Positions 1 to 6,233 of a stretch of 37,259 nucleotides of DNA are shown here, piece after piece (the stretch's first letter is position 1; every line of letters begins with the position of its first letter). The notes below the pieces were generated by a model that saw only the letters and a program-made list of their open reading frames with translations, was not told the DNA's origin and did not search any database. Source of the DNA: CAYMPH01 sp964392365 (GTDB lineage Bacteria; Spirochaetota; UBA4802; UBA5550); NCBI GenBank assembly GCA_964392365.1, contig CAYMPH010000026.1, positions 1-37,259 on the forward strand. Reading direction: 5' to 3'. The position numbers were made by a program, and so were the translations under genes.

Positions 1-88
1 CGACCATTTCCCTGATCAGATCCCATCTATTGGTCGATTTTGGTTTCAGGATTATGTTGTTTTTGCCAAGATTCTCGTCAAGTACCAT
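1..88 (-). CDS. PTS EIIA / PtsN-like protein (N-terminal fragment)
   Basis: The first 29 codons of a minus-strand gene that runs off the left edge. It starts at ATG 88-86, and an in-frame TAA lies 15 nt upstream of that ATG, so the start is close to fixed. The visible peptide has the pattern NIIL-KPKS-NRWDLIREMV. This resembles the N-terminus of PtsN/EIIA(Ntr) and fructose-type EIIA domains, where a short strand (I-L-L/D) is followed by S/T-K-x-E-x-I-x-E-L. EIIA domains accept a phosphate on a His near residue 65-70, which is outside the window. No clear SD precedes the ATG. Identification rests on only 29 residues; another family starting with a similar strand-helix pair is possible. Confidence 0.45.
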   Translation of the reverse strand, partial: MVLDENLGKNNIILKPKSTNRWDLIREMV

Positions 89-288
89 AGTGTAATATCT
101 TTAAAATAGGGTGATTCCGTCAAGATATTCTTTTCATATTCAGAAGAATTTTTTTTTATAAATTTAATTAAAAAATATAAATTAGTGTACATAATTCAAA
201 TTCTATTTAATATGTTATGTCAATATTTTTGTTGACTATAAATATTTTTTAAATAAAATGTCATAATTATAAAAACATAGAGGTTGAT

Positions 289-618
289 ATGATAGAAGTT
301 AATGATAAAGGTGAAGGACTCTTTGTGATTAGAATTGCCATGCAGGAAGTTCATACTCTTGACGTTCCGGATTTAAAAGAGAAACTGCAGCAGGCTATTA
401 TTGACAAGGGTATTAAAAAACTGGTTCTGGAACTTACTGATGTTAAGATGATTACGAGTTCAGGGATTGGAATATTTTTAAATATTAATCAGAGCTTGAA
501 ATCTCAATTAAGACTCGCGTGTGCCAATAGTGAGGTTAAGAAGGTTCTTGAACTTACAAAGGTTACTTCTGTAATAAAGCTGTTCGATACAATCGATATG
601 GCTCTTGCAAGTTTCTGA
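289..618 (+). CDS. STAS-domain anti-sigma factor antagonist
   Basis: A 109-residue single-domain STAS protein of the SpoIIAA/RsbV type. Such proteins bind and release an anti-sigma or switch kinase depending on phosphorylation of one serine. The signature segment is VKMITSSGIGIFL at residues 52-64. Ser57 aligns with the phosphorylated serine of SpoIIAA, but the Asp that normally precedes it (D-S-S-G) is Thr56 here. An SD (AGAGG) lies 6-7 nt before ATG 289. The gene stands alone: its terminator follows at 648-677 and no kinase or phosphatase partner is adjacent. A second STAS protein lies at 32985-33329. The family call is firm; the target sigma factor or other partner cannot be told from the window. 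Confidence 0.9.
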   Translation: MIEVNDKGEGLFVIRIAMQEVHTLDVPDLKEKLQQAIIDKGIKKLVLELTDVKMITSSGIGIFLNINQSLKSQLRLACANSEVKKVLELTKVTSVIKLFDTIDMALASF

Positions 619-647
619 CAGTCTGATATTAAATAGAAGTTTTAATC

Positions 648-677
648 AAAAGGCATGCAGATCCGCATGCCTTTTTT
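648..677. terminator. Bidirectional intrinsic terminator between STAS and MBL genes
   Basis: A perfect 11-bp stem (AAAAGGCATGC, 648-658, with GCATGCCTTTT, 665-675) encloses a 6-nt loop and continues into a T run on the plus strand. On the minus strand it also ends in a short T run. It lies between the convergent ends of the STAS gene (618) and the MBL gene (685), so it probably serves both. Confidence 0.85.
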
Positions 678-684
678 GTTTTCT

Positions 685-1305
685 CTATCTTAAAAACGGA
701 TTTCTTTTTTTCTCGAATCCGATTGTGCTTGCAGGGCCGTGTCCTGACAGAACCTTTGTATCATCCGGAAGCGTGAGCAGCTTTGATTTTATTGAAGATA
801 TAAGCTGATCGTAGTCTCCGCCAGGAAGATCTGTTCTGCCTATTGACATGTTAAACAGAGCATCGCCGCTGATAACAACATCACCGAAATAAAATGAAAT
901 TGAACCTCTGGAATGCCCTGGAGTGTAAAGAAGTTTAAGTTTTATTCCGGCAATTTCAATTTCTCCTGCTTCAGGAATGTTATGATCAACAAAAGGAATT
1001 TTCGGTTCCTCAACTCCGAACATTTTTGAATAAGCCGGAATTGCGTCCAGTAGTTCTTTATCCTTTTCATTCATATAAAATAATGCATTAAATTTTTCTT
1101 TCATTTGAGCAACACCTGCAACATGATCAATGTGGCCGTGGGTGCATAATATTGCTTCAATGGAAATTTTATCGTCCGCAATTTTACGGATCAGATCGTC
1201 AATTTCATTTCCCGGATCAACAACAAAGCCTTTTAAGTTATCATCATTTACAACAAGATATGTATTAACCATAAATGGTCCGTTTTCGTATGCTAGTATT
1301 TTCAT
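685..1305 (-). CDS. MBL-fold metallohydrolase (glyoxalase II-like)
   Basis: A 206-residue metallo-beta-lactamase-fold hydrolase of the short YcbL/glyoxalase-II-like group. All metal-site motifs are present: THGHIDH (55-61), His131 in TPGHSRGS, Asp148 in SGDALF, and His189 in SGHGP. The C-terminal stretch GFEKKRNPFL is typical of this subgroup. Members hydrolyse thioesters such as S-lactoylglutathione or related substrates through a binuclear Zn/Fe centre in the cytoplasm; the substrate here is not known. There is no signal peptide. An SD (AGAGGA) sits just upstream of ATG 1305. The gene is monocistronic and converges on the STAS gene across a shared terminator. Confidence is high for the fold and low for the exact substrate. 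Confidence 0.9.
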   Translation of the reverse strand: MKILAYENGPFMVNTYLVVNDDNLKGFVVDPGNEIDDLIRKIADDKISIEAILCTHGHIDHVAGVAQMKEKFNALFYMNEKDKELLDAIPAYSKMFGVEEPKIPFVDHNIPEAGEIEIAGIKLKLLYTPGHSRGSISFYFGDVVISGDALFNMSIGRTDLPGGDYDQLISSIKSKLLTLPDDTKVLSGHGPASTIGFEKKRNPFLR

Positions 1306-1415
1306 TTTTTCCTCTTAAATATATTTAATTATATTTGAAGAATTTTCTTTGAGTATAAAGCTGTCAAATAAAAAAAATTGACTTGATTCAGGTTTTATTA
1401 TGTGAATAGATTAAA

Positions 1416-1487
1416 CCCCCCTTGGTAAGGGGGATAGAATTTATCTCCCCATTACCAAGGGGGGAGATGCCCGGAGGGCAGAGGGGG
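1416..1487. repeat. C/G-rich palindromic repeat, copy 1
   Basis: A perfect 13-bp stem (CCCCCCTTGGTAA, 1416-1428, with TTACCAAGGGGGG, 1452-1464) encloses a 23-nt region that can itself partly pair. It is followed by the tail AGATGCCCGGAGGGCAGAGGGGG, which forms a small GCCC-GGA-GGGC hairpin (1469-1479). The tail recurs at 5369-5390. The element ends 24 nt before the DUF167 start codon, so it lies in that gene's leader. Repeats of this shape are common in metagenomic and environmental genomes; I know of no proven function. Confidence 0.8.
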
Positions 1488-1511
1488 TAATATTTTTAGC
1501 AGGATAAAAAT

Positions 1512-1775
1512 ATGGATGCTGTAATTGACATAACAGTCACACCAAAATCTTCGAGAAGTGTAATTACTGTAGATGACAGCAACAATATAAAAGTATATCT
1601 GAATTCTCCTCCGGCAGACGGCAGGGCGAATGAAGAATGCATAGCACTTTTTTCTAAAAAGCTGAAAGTTCCAAAATCAAAAATAATAATTGATAAAGGA
1701 GCAAAGGGCAGAACAAAAAGGATAATCATACTAAATAAAAATATTGATGAAGTAATGAACGGGCTGAAAAAATAG
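1512..1775 (+). CDS. DUF167 / YggU family protein
   Basis: A small 87-residue protein of the UPF0235 (YggU, DUF167) family. The family hallmark is the segment SPPADGRANEECI (residues 32-44), matching the usual PPvdGkANeaL. The family has an alpha/beta fold and no established biochemical role. An AGGA SD lies about 8 nt before ATG 1512. The palindromic repeat 1416-1487 forms most of its upstream region. The next gene (NCS2 permease) follows after about 70 nt on the same strand, so co-transcription is plausible. The family call is firm; no function is claimed. Confidence 0.9.
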   Translation: MDAVIDITVTPKSSRSVITVDDSNNIKVYLNSPPADGRANEECIALFSKKLKVPKSKIIIDKGAKGRTKRIIILNKNIDEVMNGLKK

Positions 1776-1835
1776 TATTTGAAAAAATAAAACTTAATCA
1801 TTTTAATGATTCTTGATATAGTAAGAAATATAGCT

Positions 1836-1840
1836 GGAGG
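1836..1840 (+). promoter_or_regulatory. Shine-Dalgarno that fixes the permease start at TTG 1848
   Basis: GGAGG (in GCTGGAGGAGC) lies 7 nt before an in-frame TTG at 1848. The upstream in-frame ATG at 1806 has no SD-like sequence. This favours TTG 1848 as the true start. Confidence 0.65.
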
Positions 1841-1847
1841 AGCAAAA

Positions 1848-3377
1848 TTGAAAGATCAAAACGAATTTCATTATCCGTATTTTGTCAGGGGCGATATAGA
1901 CGGTTTCATAGGATTATTTATTGATAATCTTGTAAATCTTCTTATTATAACAGGGTTATGTCTTTCTATAGGCATGCCTGCTGGAATGGTATTCGGTACT
2001 ATCCTTCCAGGTACAGCAATGGCTGTGCTTGCAGGAAATATTTTTTATGCGATTCAGGCAAGAAGGCTTGCAATCAGGGAGAAGCGGAAGGATGTTACTG
2101 CAATTCCTTATGGAATAAACACAGTAAGCATGTTTGCTTTTTTTTCGCTGATAATTGCTCCGGTTTTTCTTATGACAAAAGATGCAAATCTCGCATGGAA
2201 GGTTGGGGTTATCAGCTGTTTTATCAGCGGATTTTTCGAGGGTATTGGCGCTTTTCTCGGAGATACAATCAGAAAGATTACGCCGAGAGCTGCTTTGCTG
2301 TCTACTCTTGCAGGTATAGCAATTGTTTTTATCTCTCTTGAACAGACAATTAAAATATGGGAAAAGCCGGTTATCGCATTTATTCCTCTTGCGCTTATTT
2401 TAATAGGATATTTTTCAAAGGTTAAGCTTCCTTTTAAAATTCCTGCTGGTTTATATGCAATTGCAATCGGTACTGTGATTGCATGGTCTACAGGAGCGAT
2501 GAATTTAAAAGCACTAACTGATTCTGTTGGAAGTGTATCAGTTTATTTACCTAAATTTGTCCTTTTTGATTTATTCAGCGGTGACGGAATGGAAAAGGTA
2601 CTGCCGTATCTTTCAATTTCGATTCCAATGGGGCTTATGGCATTTTTTGCAACGCTTCAGAATCTAGAATCAGCATCAGCAGCAGGAGATAATTTCCCAG
2701 CTACTCCGACACTCGCAATGAATGGGGCAGGAACAATAGTAGGGGCTTTATTCGGATCGCCTTTTCCAACCACTGTCTACATTGGTCATCCCGGGTGGAA
2801 GGCTCTTGGCGCGAGATCCGGATATTCAATAATAAATGGCACAGTTATAACTCTTATAAGCCTTACTGGTTTTATGGGAATAATTATTGCAGCAATTCCG
2901 CTTGAAGCGGGTTATCCTATTCTGTTATGGATCGGAGTGATTATTACAGCTCAGGCTTTTCAATCAACACCTAAAGATCACGCGCCAGCGATTGCTCTTG
3001 GTCTTATGCCTGCGATAGCATCGTGGGGTCTTTCTCTGCTCCGGCAGTTTATAAATAAAGATGGAGCTTATACAAATGCTCAGATAAATGATATTATTGC
3101 GAAGACGCTTCCTAATCTGAAAGGTCTTTCCGCATTTTCTGAAGGAGCGCTATTTACTGCTATGTTTTTAACAGCTGTTGCTGTATATCTGATTGAGAAA
3201 AATTTTATTAAAGCAGTGCTATGGACAATACCTCTGATAGTTTTTACATATTTCGGATTTATTCATTCTGTTGATATCGGAGTGGGAAAATCCCTGGATA
3301 TTGCTGCTGGTTACATATTGTTTGCAGGCATTCTGCTTTTTATGTTTTTTTTCAGCAGAAGGAAAAAGATTTTATAA
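1848..3377 (+). CDS. NCS2-family purine/xanthine/uracil permease-like transporter
   Basis: An inner-membrane transporter of about 509 residues (523 if started at ATG 1806), with 12 or more hydrophobic segments. The N-terminal segment RGDIDGFIGLFIDNLVNLL and the ALPYGINT-like VTAIPYGINTVS match a divergent branch of the NCS2/AzgA-like family. It also has the internal FGSPFPTTVYIGHPGWK segment that forms part of the substrate region. NCS2 proteins import nucleobases by proton symport. The exact base cannot be read from sequence. TTG 1848 is chosen because GGAGG precedes it at ideal spacing. The PC4-like gene follows 23 nt downstream, so the two are probably one operon. The predicted length is slightly above the usual 430-460 residues. 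Confidence 0.85.
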   Translation: MKDQNEFHYPYFVRGDIDGFIGLFIDNLVNLLIITGLCLSIGMPAGMVFGTILPGTAMAVLAGNIFYAIQARRLAIREKRKDVTAIPYGINTVSMFAFFSLIIAPVFLMTKDANLAWKVGVISCFISGFFEGIGAFLGDTIRKITPRAALLSTLAGIAIVFISLEQTIKIWEKPVIAFIPLALILIGYFSKVKLPFKIPAGLYAIAIGTVIAWSTGAMNLKALTDSVGSVSVYLPKFVLFDLFSGDGMEKVLPYLSISIPMGLMAFFATLQNLESASAAGDNFPATPTLAMNGAGTIVGALFGSPFPTTVYIGHPGWKALGARSGYSIINGTVITLISLTGFMGIIIAAIPLEAGYPILLWIGVIITAQAFQSTPKDHAPAIALGLMPAIASWGLSLLRQFINKDGAYTNAQINDIIAKTLPNLKGLSAFSEGALFTAMFLTAVAVYLIEKNFIKAVLWTIPLIVFTYFGFIHSVDIGVGKSLDIAAGYILFAGILLFMFFFSRRKKIL

Positions 3378-3400
3378 AAATATTCTAACTGGAGTTTTAT

Positions 3401-3709
3401 ATGAGCGTTATTATTAAAGATATTAAAAAAAACAACAATGAAATAATCAGGATTGAAGTTTCTGAATTTAAAGGAAGAGATTTAATTAATATAAGAGTCT
3501 GGTATCAGGCAATAGGCGGGGATAAGGGGGATGTGGTTTATAAGCCGACACAGAAAGGAATCACGATCAATATTTCTGAATTTGCTGAGCTTAAAGACGG
3601 CATACTTAAACTGGAAAATTATTTAGAGGATGTTAAAAAGGGAACTGTTCCTGAACAGGCTCTTGATAAATCTGCACCACCAGATCCTGATGAAGAAGAT
3701 AAAGAATAG
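3401..3709 (+). CDS. PC4/p15-like transcriptional coactivator (YdbC-type)
   Basis: A 102-residue PC4-like single-stranded DNA-binding protein. The core RIEVSEFKGRDLINIRVWY (residues 17-35), followed by YKPTQKGITINISEF and a helix ELKDGILKLENYL, is the standard bacterial PC4 (YdbC) arrangement: a curved beta sheet and one helix, dimerising to bind ssDNA. An acidic tail (PDPDEEDKE) ends the protein and could regulate or mimic DNA. An SD (GGAG) lies 8 nt before the ATG. It sits behind the permease, with which it has no obvious functional link. No terminator is apparent; a hairpin repeat island follows. Confidence 0.85.
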   Translation: MSVIIKDIKKNNNEIIRIEVSEFKGRDLINIRVWYQAIGGDKGDVVYKPTQKGITINISEFAELKDGILKLENYLEDVKKGTVPEQALDKSAPPDPDEEDKE

Positions 3710-3739
3710 TAACATCCCGGTTCTGTTCGATTGGTGTAG

Positions 3740-3767
3740 CGATTGCCTCGGCTCCGCTCGGCAATCG
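3740..3767. repeat. REP-like hairpin, 12-nt loop family, copy 1
   Basis: A perfect 8-bp stem (CGATTGCC with GGCAATCG) encloses the 12-nt loop TCGGCTCCGCTC. The identical loop occurs at 16340-16351 on a different stem (ATGGT/ACCAT), and close variants occur at 3831, 12992 and 14135. Confidence 0.75.
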
Positions 3768-3824
3768 AATGTCCCTGGATGCTCGGTTAGCGAACTAAAT
3801 ACCTAACGGAACTGATATGTTTTT

Positions 3825-3850
3825 CGTGCTTCGACTTAGCTCGGTAAACG
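3825..3850. repeat. REP-like hairpin, 12-nt loop family, weak copy
   Basis: The 12-nt loop variant TCGACTTAGCTC (3831-3842) is flanked by arms that pair only imperfectly (CGT with ACG outermost, then wobble pairs). It is assigned to the family by the loop and by its position 60 nt from copy 1. Confidence 0.4.
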
Positions 3851-3908
3851 AATGGGATTCCCAAGCGGATGTTATACCCTAAACGCACCCCAAGCCGAGT
3901 CGGGGGGG

Positions 3909-4745
3909 TTAATACAGGGCAATTTCACCGTTCAGTTCATCCAGAGCCTCTACTGCTGCTTCATCAAATATCATGTTTTTCTTTTTGATATAAGCATAAT
4001 TTATAGCGCTGGAGGAATTTATTCTGTGAATGCGGAATTCCTTATTTTCAGAAATAATTTTAACTACGCTTTTTACATCTCCGCCCTGAGTTCCAATTCC
4101 CGGAATTAATAGCGGGACCTCTTTGCCTGATTTCAGAAAGATATCCTGTATCATAATAAGCTGTTCCGGATAAGTTGCACCTGCAACTGCGCCCATTCCG
4201 GGTTTGTGCCACTGTGTTATCTTTTCAGCAACATTTATAAATACGGGTTTATCATTAACAATGGTATCCTGTATATCACCTGATCCGGGATTGGAAGTTT
4301 TTGTAAGAATATAACATCCCCTGTCAGGGAATAAATTCAGATATGGTGAAACAGAGTCGTGTCCCATGTATGGAGATAGTGTAACAGCATCTGCATCAAA
4401 AAAGGAGAAAGCTTCTCTTGAGTATGCTTCAGCAGTTTTTCCTATATCGCCGCGTTTTGCATCAAGTATTACCGGGATTCCTTCATTTTTATAGATTTGA
4501 ATTATCTTATGAAGGGCTGCAATTCCATCAAGGCCGTATTGCGCATAAAAAGCGTAATTCGGTTTAACAGCAGAAGGGTATATATTCTTTTTAATAATGC
4601 AGTTTAAAATAGATTCGTAAAATGTATAAATTTTATCAGCAGGCTCGCCATCAAGAGGTATTTTCTCAACTTCTGGATCAAGTCCCAGGCAAACTATGCT
4701 TTTAAATTTATCAGCGCTTTGTTTTAATAAATCAGTATATTGCAT
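3909..4745 (-). CDS. pyrF: Orotidine-5'-phosphate decarboxylase (PyrF, type 2)
   Basis: A 278-residue TIM-barrel enzyme that converts OMP to UMP, the last step of de novo pyrimidine synthesis. The catalytic signature is LDAKRGDIGKTAEAYSR (residues 94-110), with Lys97, Asp95 and Asp100 as the charged catalytic network. The phosphate-binding segments GATYPEQL and PGIGTQGG are intact. Length and motifs place it in the longer subfamily 2 (mycobacterial-like) rather than the 230-residue E. coli type. A GGGGA SD precedes ATG 4745. The start codon lies inside the end of the macro-domain gene (14-nt overlap), so the two are translationally coupled. No other pyr gene is in view. Confidence 0.95.
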   Translation of the reverse strand: MQYTDLLKQSADKFKSIVCLGLDPEVEKIPLDGEPADKIYTFYESILNCIIKKNIYPSAVKPNYAFYAQYGLDGIAALHKIIQIYKNEGIPVILDAKRGDIGKTAEAYSREAFSFFDADAVTLSPYMGHDSVSPYLNLFPDRGCYILTKTSNPGSGDIQDTIVNDKPVFINVAEKITQWHKPGMGAVAGATYPEQLIMIQDIFLKSGKEVPLLIPGIGTQGGDVKSVVKIISENKEFRIHRINSSSAINYAYIKKKNMIFDEAAVEALDELNGEIALY

Positions 4746-5274
4746 TTTTTTCCCCGATATATTTTATATATTTTGAATAATTATCACTGTCAAATAGTAC
4801 GAAAATAATTTCTATAATAAAATTATTTTTTATCATAAATTCAATAACTGTATCTACAGCAATTGCGCAGGCTTCGGATTTTGGATATCCATACACTCCG
4901 GTTGAAATTCCAGGAAATGCGATAGATTTCAGTTTGTAATCCATTGCAATTTTCATTGAATTGATATATGAATTTCTGAGAATTAAATTCTCTCCGCTTT
5001 TTCCGTTTTTATAAATAGGACCCGGAGTATGTATTACATATTTGGATTTTAAATTATATCCCTTCGTAACTTTTGCTTCGCCTGGATTGCAGCCTCCTAA
5101 TTTTCTGCATTCATCAAGCAGACCGGGACCGGCCTTTTTATGAATTGCTCCGTCAACTCCGCCGCCTCCTAGAAGTGAAGTGTTTGCTGCATTTACAATT
5201 GCATCAGCATCAAGTTCTGTGATATCAGCCTGAAGTATTTTAATATGTTTTAATATTTCTTTTTCTGTTTTCAT
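4732..5274 (-). CDS. Macro-domain ADP-ribose-binding / deacylase protein
   Basis: A 180-residue single macro domain of the MacroD/YmdB class. The ADP-ribose-binding features are visible: the N-terminal QADIT motif (residues 15-19), DAIVNAANTSLLGGGGVDGAIH with the catalytic Asn-Ala-Ala-Asn and Gly-rich loop, and FPGISTGVYGYP (the second ligand loop). MacroD-type proteins hydrolyse O-acetyl-ADP-ribose or remove ADP-ribose from acidic residues in the cytoplasm. Its gene overlaps pyrF by 14 nt and is read first. I see no SD before ATG 5274; an internal start is not obviously better. Whether the pairing with pyrF is functional or just compact packing is unknown. Confidence 0.93.
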   Translation of the reverse strand: MKTEKEILKHIKILQADITELDADAIVNAANTSLLGGGGVDGAIHKKAGPGLLDECRKLGGCNPGEAKVTKGYNLKSKYVIHTPGPIYKNGKSGENLILRNSYINSMKIAMDYKLKSIAFPGISTGVYGYPKSEACAIAVDTVIEFMIKNNFIIEIIFVLFDSDNYSKYIKYIGEKNAIY

Positions 5275-5296
5275 AGTTTTTTAATTTTACTACAAA

Positions 5297-5389
5297 CCCA
5301 CTTTCCGTCCACCTTTGTAAGGCGGGATACTATTTTATGTGCTGTTAATCTCCACTTTACCAAGGGGGAGATGCCCGCAGGGCAGAGGG
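5297..5389. repeat. C/G-rich palindromic repeat, copy 2 (abuts ruvA stop)
   Basis: Related to 1416-1487. The right half (TTACCAAGGGGGAGATGCCCG and onward to GGGCAGAGGGG) is almost identical, with loop GCA replacing GGA in the small GCCC/GGGC hairpin. The left arm (CCACCTTTGTAAGGCGGGAT) is degenerate. The repeat ends at 5389/5390 and the ruvA stop codon (minus, 5391-5393) starts at the very next base. Confidence 0.75.
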
Positions 5390-5390
5390 G

Positions 5391-5972
5391 TCAGGATGAT
5401 AATATACTTAAAGATAACTTAATTATTGTTTCAACTGCAGCAGCAGGTTCATTTTTTATTATTTCTTCAACAGCTTTAATTGCTTTGAATTCATCAAATC
5501 CTAGAGTAACAAGAGCTTCTACAGCCTCATTTGAGTATGATACCGGACCTGGAGTTTGAGAATATAAATCAATTTTTTTTATTTTGTTTTTCAGCTCAAA
5601 TATGAGTTTTTCCGCTTTGCTTTTTCCTATTCCAGGAACTTTTGTAAGCAATCCGGTATTCTGATTTTTTACTGAATCAACAAGCATGCTTATGCTGATG
5701 CTTGATAGTATTGACATTGCTATGGAAGGTCCGATTCCGCTTATATTTAATAGAATTGAAAAAATATCTTTATCTGATTCATTTAGAAAACCGAATAATT
5801 TAAACTGATCCTCTTTATGAAGCGTATAAATGAAAAGAACTGCATGCTTTTCATTTTGAAGTTTTTCATAAACTGTAAGCGGAATATTTACAAGATATCC
5901 GACTCCTGAAACATCAAGAATTATGTCAGTGGGTTTTAATGTGTCAATTAATCCTGTTAGTTTTGCAATCAT
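5391..5972 (-). CDS. ruvA: Holliday junction DNA helicase subunit RuvA
   Basis: A 193-residue RuvA, which as a tetramer holds the Holliday junction while RuvB drives branch migration. It has the N-terminal OB-fold (MIAKLTGLIDTLKPTDIILD), two helix-hairpin-helix motifs (ISGIGPSIAMSIL about residues 79-91; VPGIGKSKAEKLIFELK about 112-128), and the C-terminal RuvB-binding helical domain (EAVEALVTLGFDEFKAIKAV). Family length is about 190-205, so it is complete. ruvB and ruvC are not adjacent: a divergent signalling gene lies upstream. A GGAT SD-like sequence precedes ATG 5972. The stop codon directly touches a palindromic repeat, so the last few residues may have been set by the insertion. Confidence 0.95.
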   Translation of the reverse strand: MIAKLTGLIDTLKPTDIILDVSGVGYLVNIPLTVYEKLQNEKHAVLFIYTLHKEDQFKLFGFLNESDKDIFSILLNISGIGPSIAMSILSSISISMLVDSVKNQNTGLLTKVPGIGKSKAEKLIFELKNKIKKIDLYSQTPGPVSYSNEAVEALVTLGFDEFKAIKAVEEIIKNEPAAAVETIIKLSLSILSS

Positions 5973-6149
5973 ATATAATCCAATTTCATTTAATTGAGAT
6001 GTTATGCACTATGTATGCGTATATATTAAAAATATCTTCACAGTTCAATACAATATGGCTTACTTTTAAACGGGATAATTCTTTTATTCGGTAATATGTC
6101 GCATAATTAAAATAATTGTCAAAATAATTTTTCTTGGATCATTTTTTTA

Positions 6150-6179
6150 TTGCACATTTATCATAAGTAAGAATATTTT
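6150..6179 (+). promoter_or_regulatory. Possible sigma70-type promoter for the GGDEF-EAL gene
   Basis: TTGCAC (6150-6155), an 18-nt spacer and TATTTT (6174-6179) lie 55 nt upstream of ATG 6234 in the divergent gap between ruvA and the GGDEF-EAL gene. The match is moderate in an AT-rich background. Confidence 0.3.
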
Positions 6180-6187
6180 TAAATTAC

Positions 6188-6208
6188 AAGCCATTAAGGC
6201 TTTTTTTA
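6188..6208 (+). terminator. Short terminator-like hairpin in the GGDEF-EAL leader
   Basis: AAGCC-ATTAA-GGCTT (6188-6202) is followed by a T run, about 26 nt before ATG 6234. The 5-bp stem is short for a terminator. No plus-strand gene ends nearby, so if it is active it would act as a leader attenuator. Confidence 0.3.
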
Positions 6209-6233
6209 TTTAGCGTAAATAAAAAAATATATT

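Larger units (their letters stand above)
3711..3908. other. G+C-rich non-coding island with several hairpins
   Basis: This roughly 200-bp spacer between the PC4-like gene and pyrF is visibly richer in G+C than the genes around it and has no credible reading frame. It holds a strong hairpin (3740-3767), a GTTAG/CTAAC stem-loop (about 3785-3806), a second element with the TCG-ACT-AGCTC loop (about 3825-3850) and an ACCCC...GGGGG pairing near its end. It looks like an accumulation of small repeats. Confidence 0.6.

Noticed and set aside
5973..6233. c-di-GMP riboswitch (GEMM) upstream of the GGDEF-EAL gene
   Set aside because: None of the conserved GEMM core elements is visible; only a weak hairpin and promoter-like hexamers.
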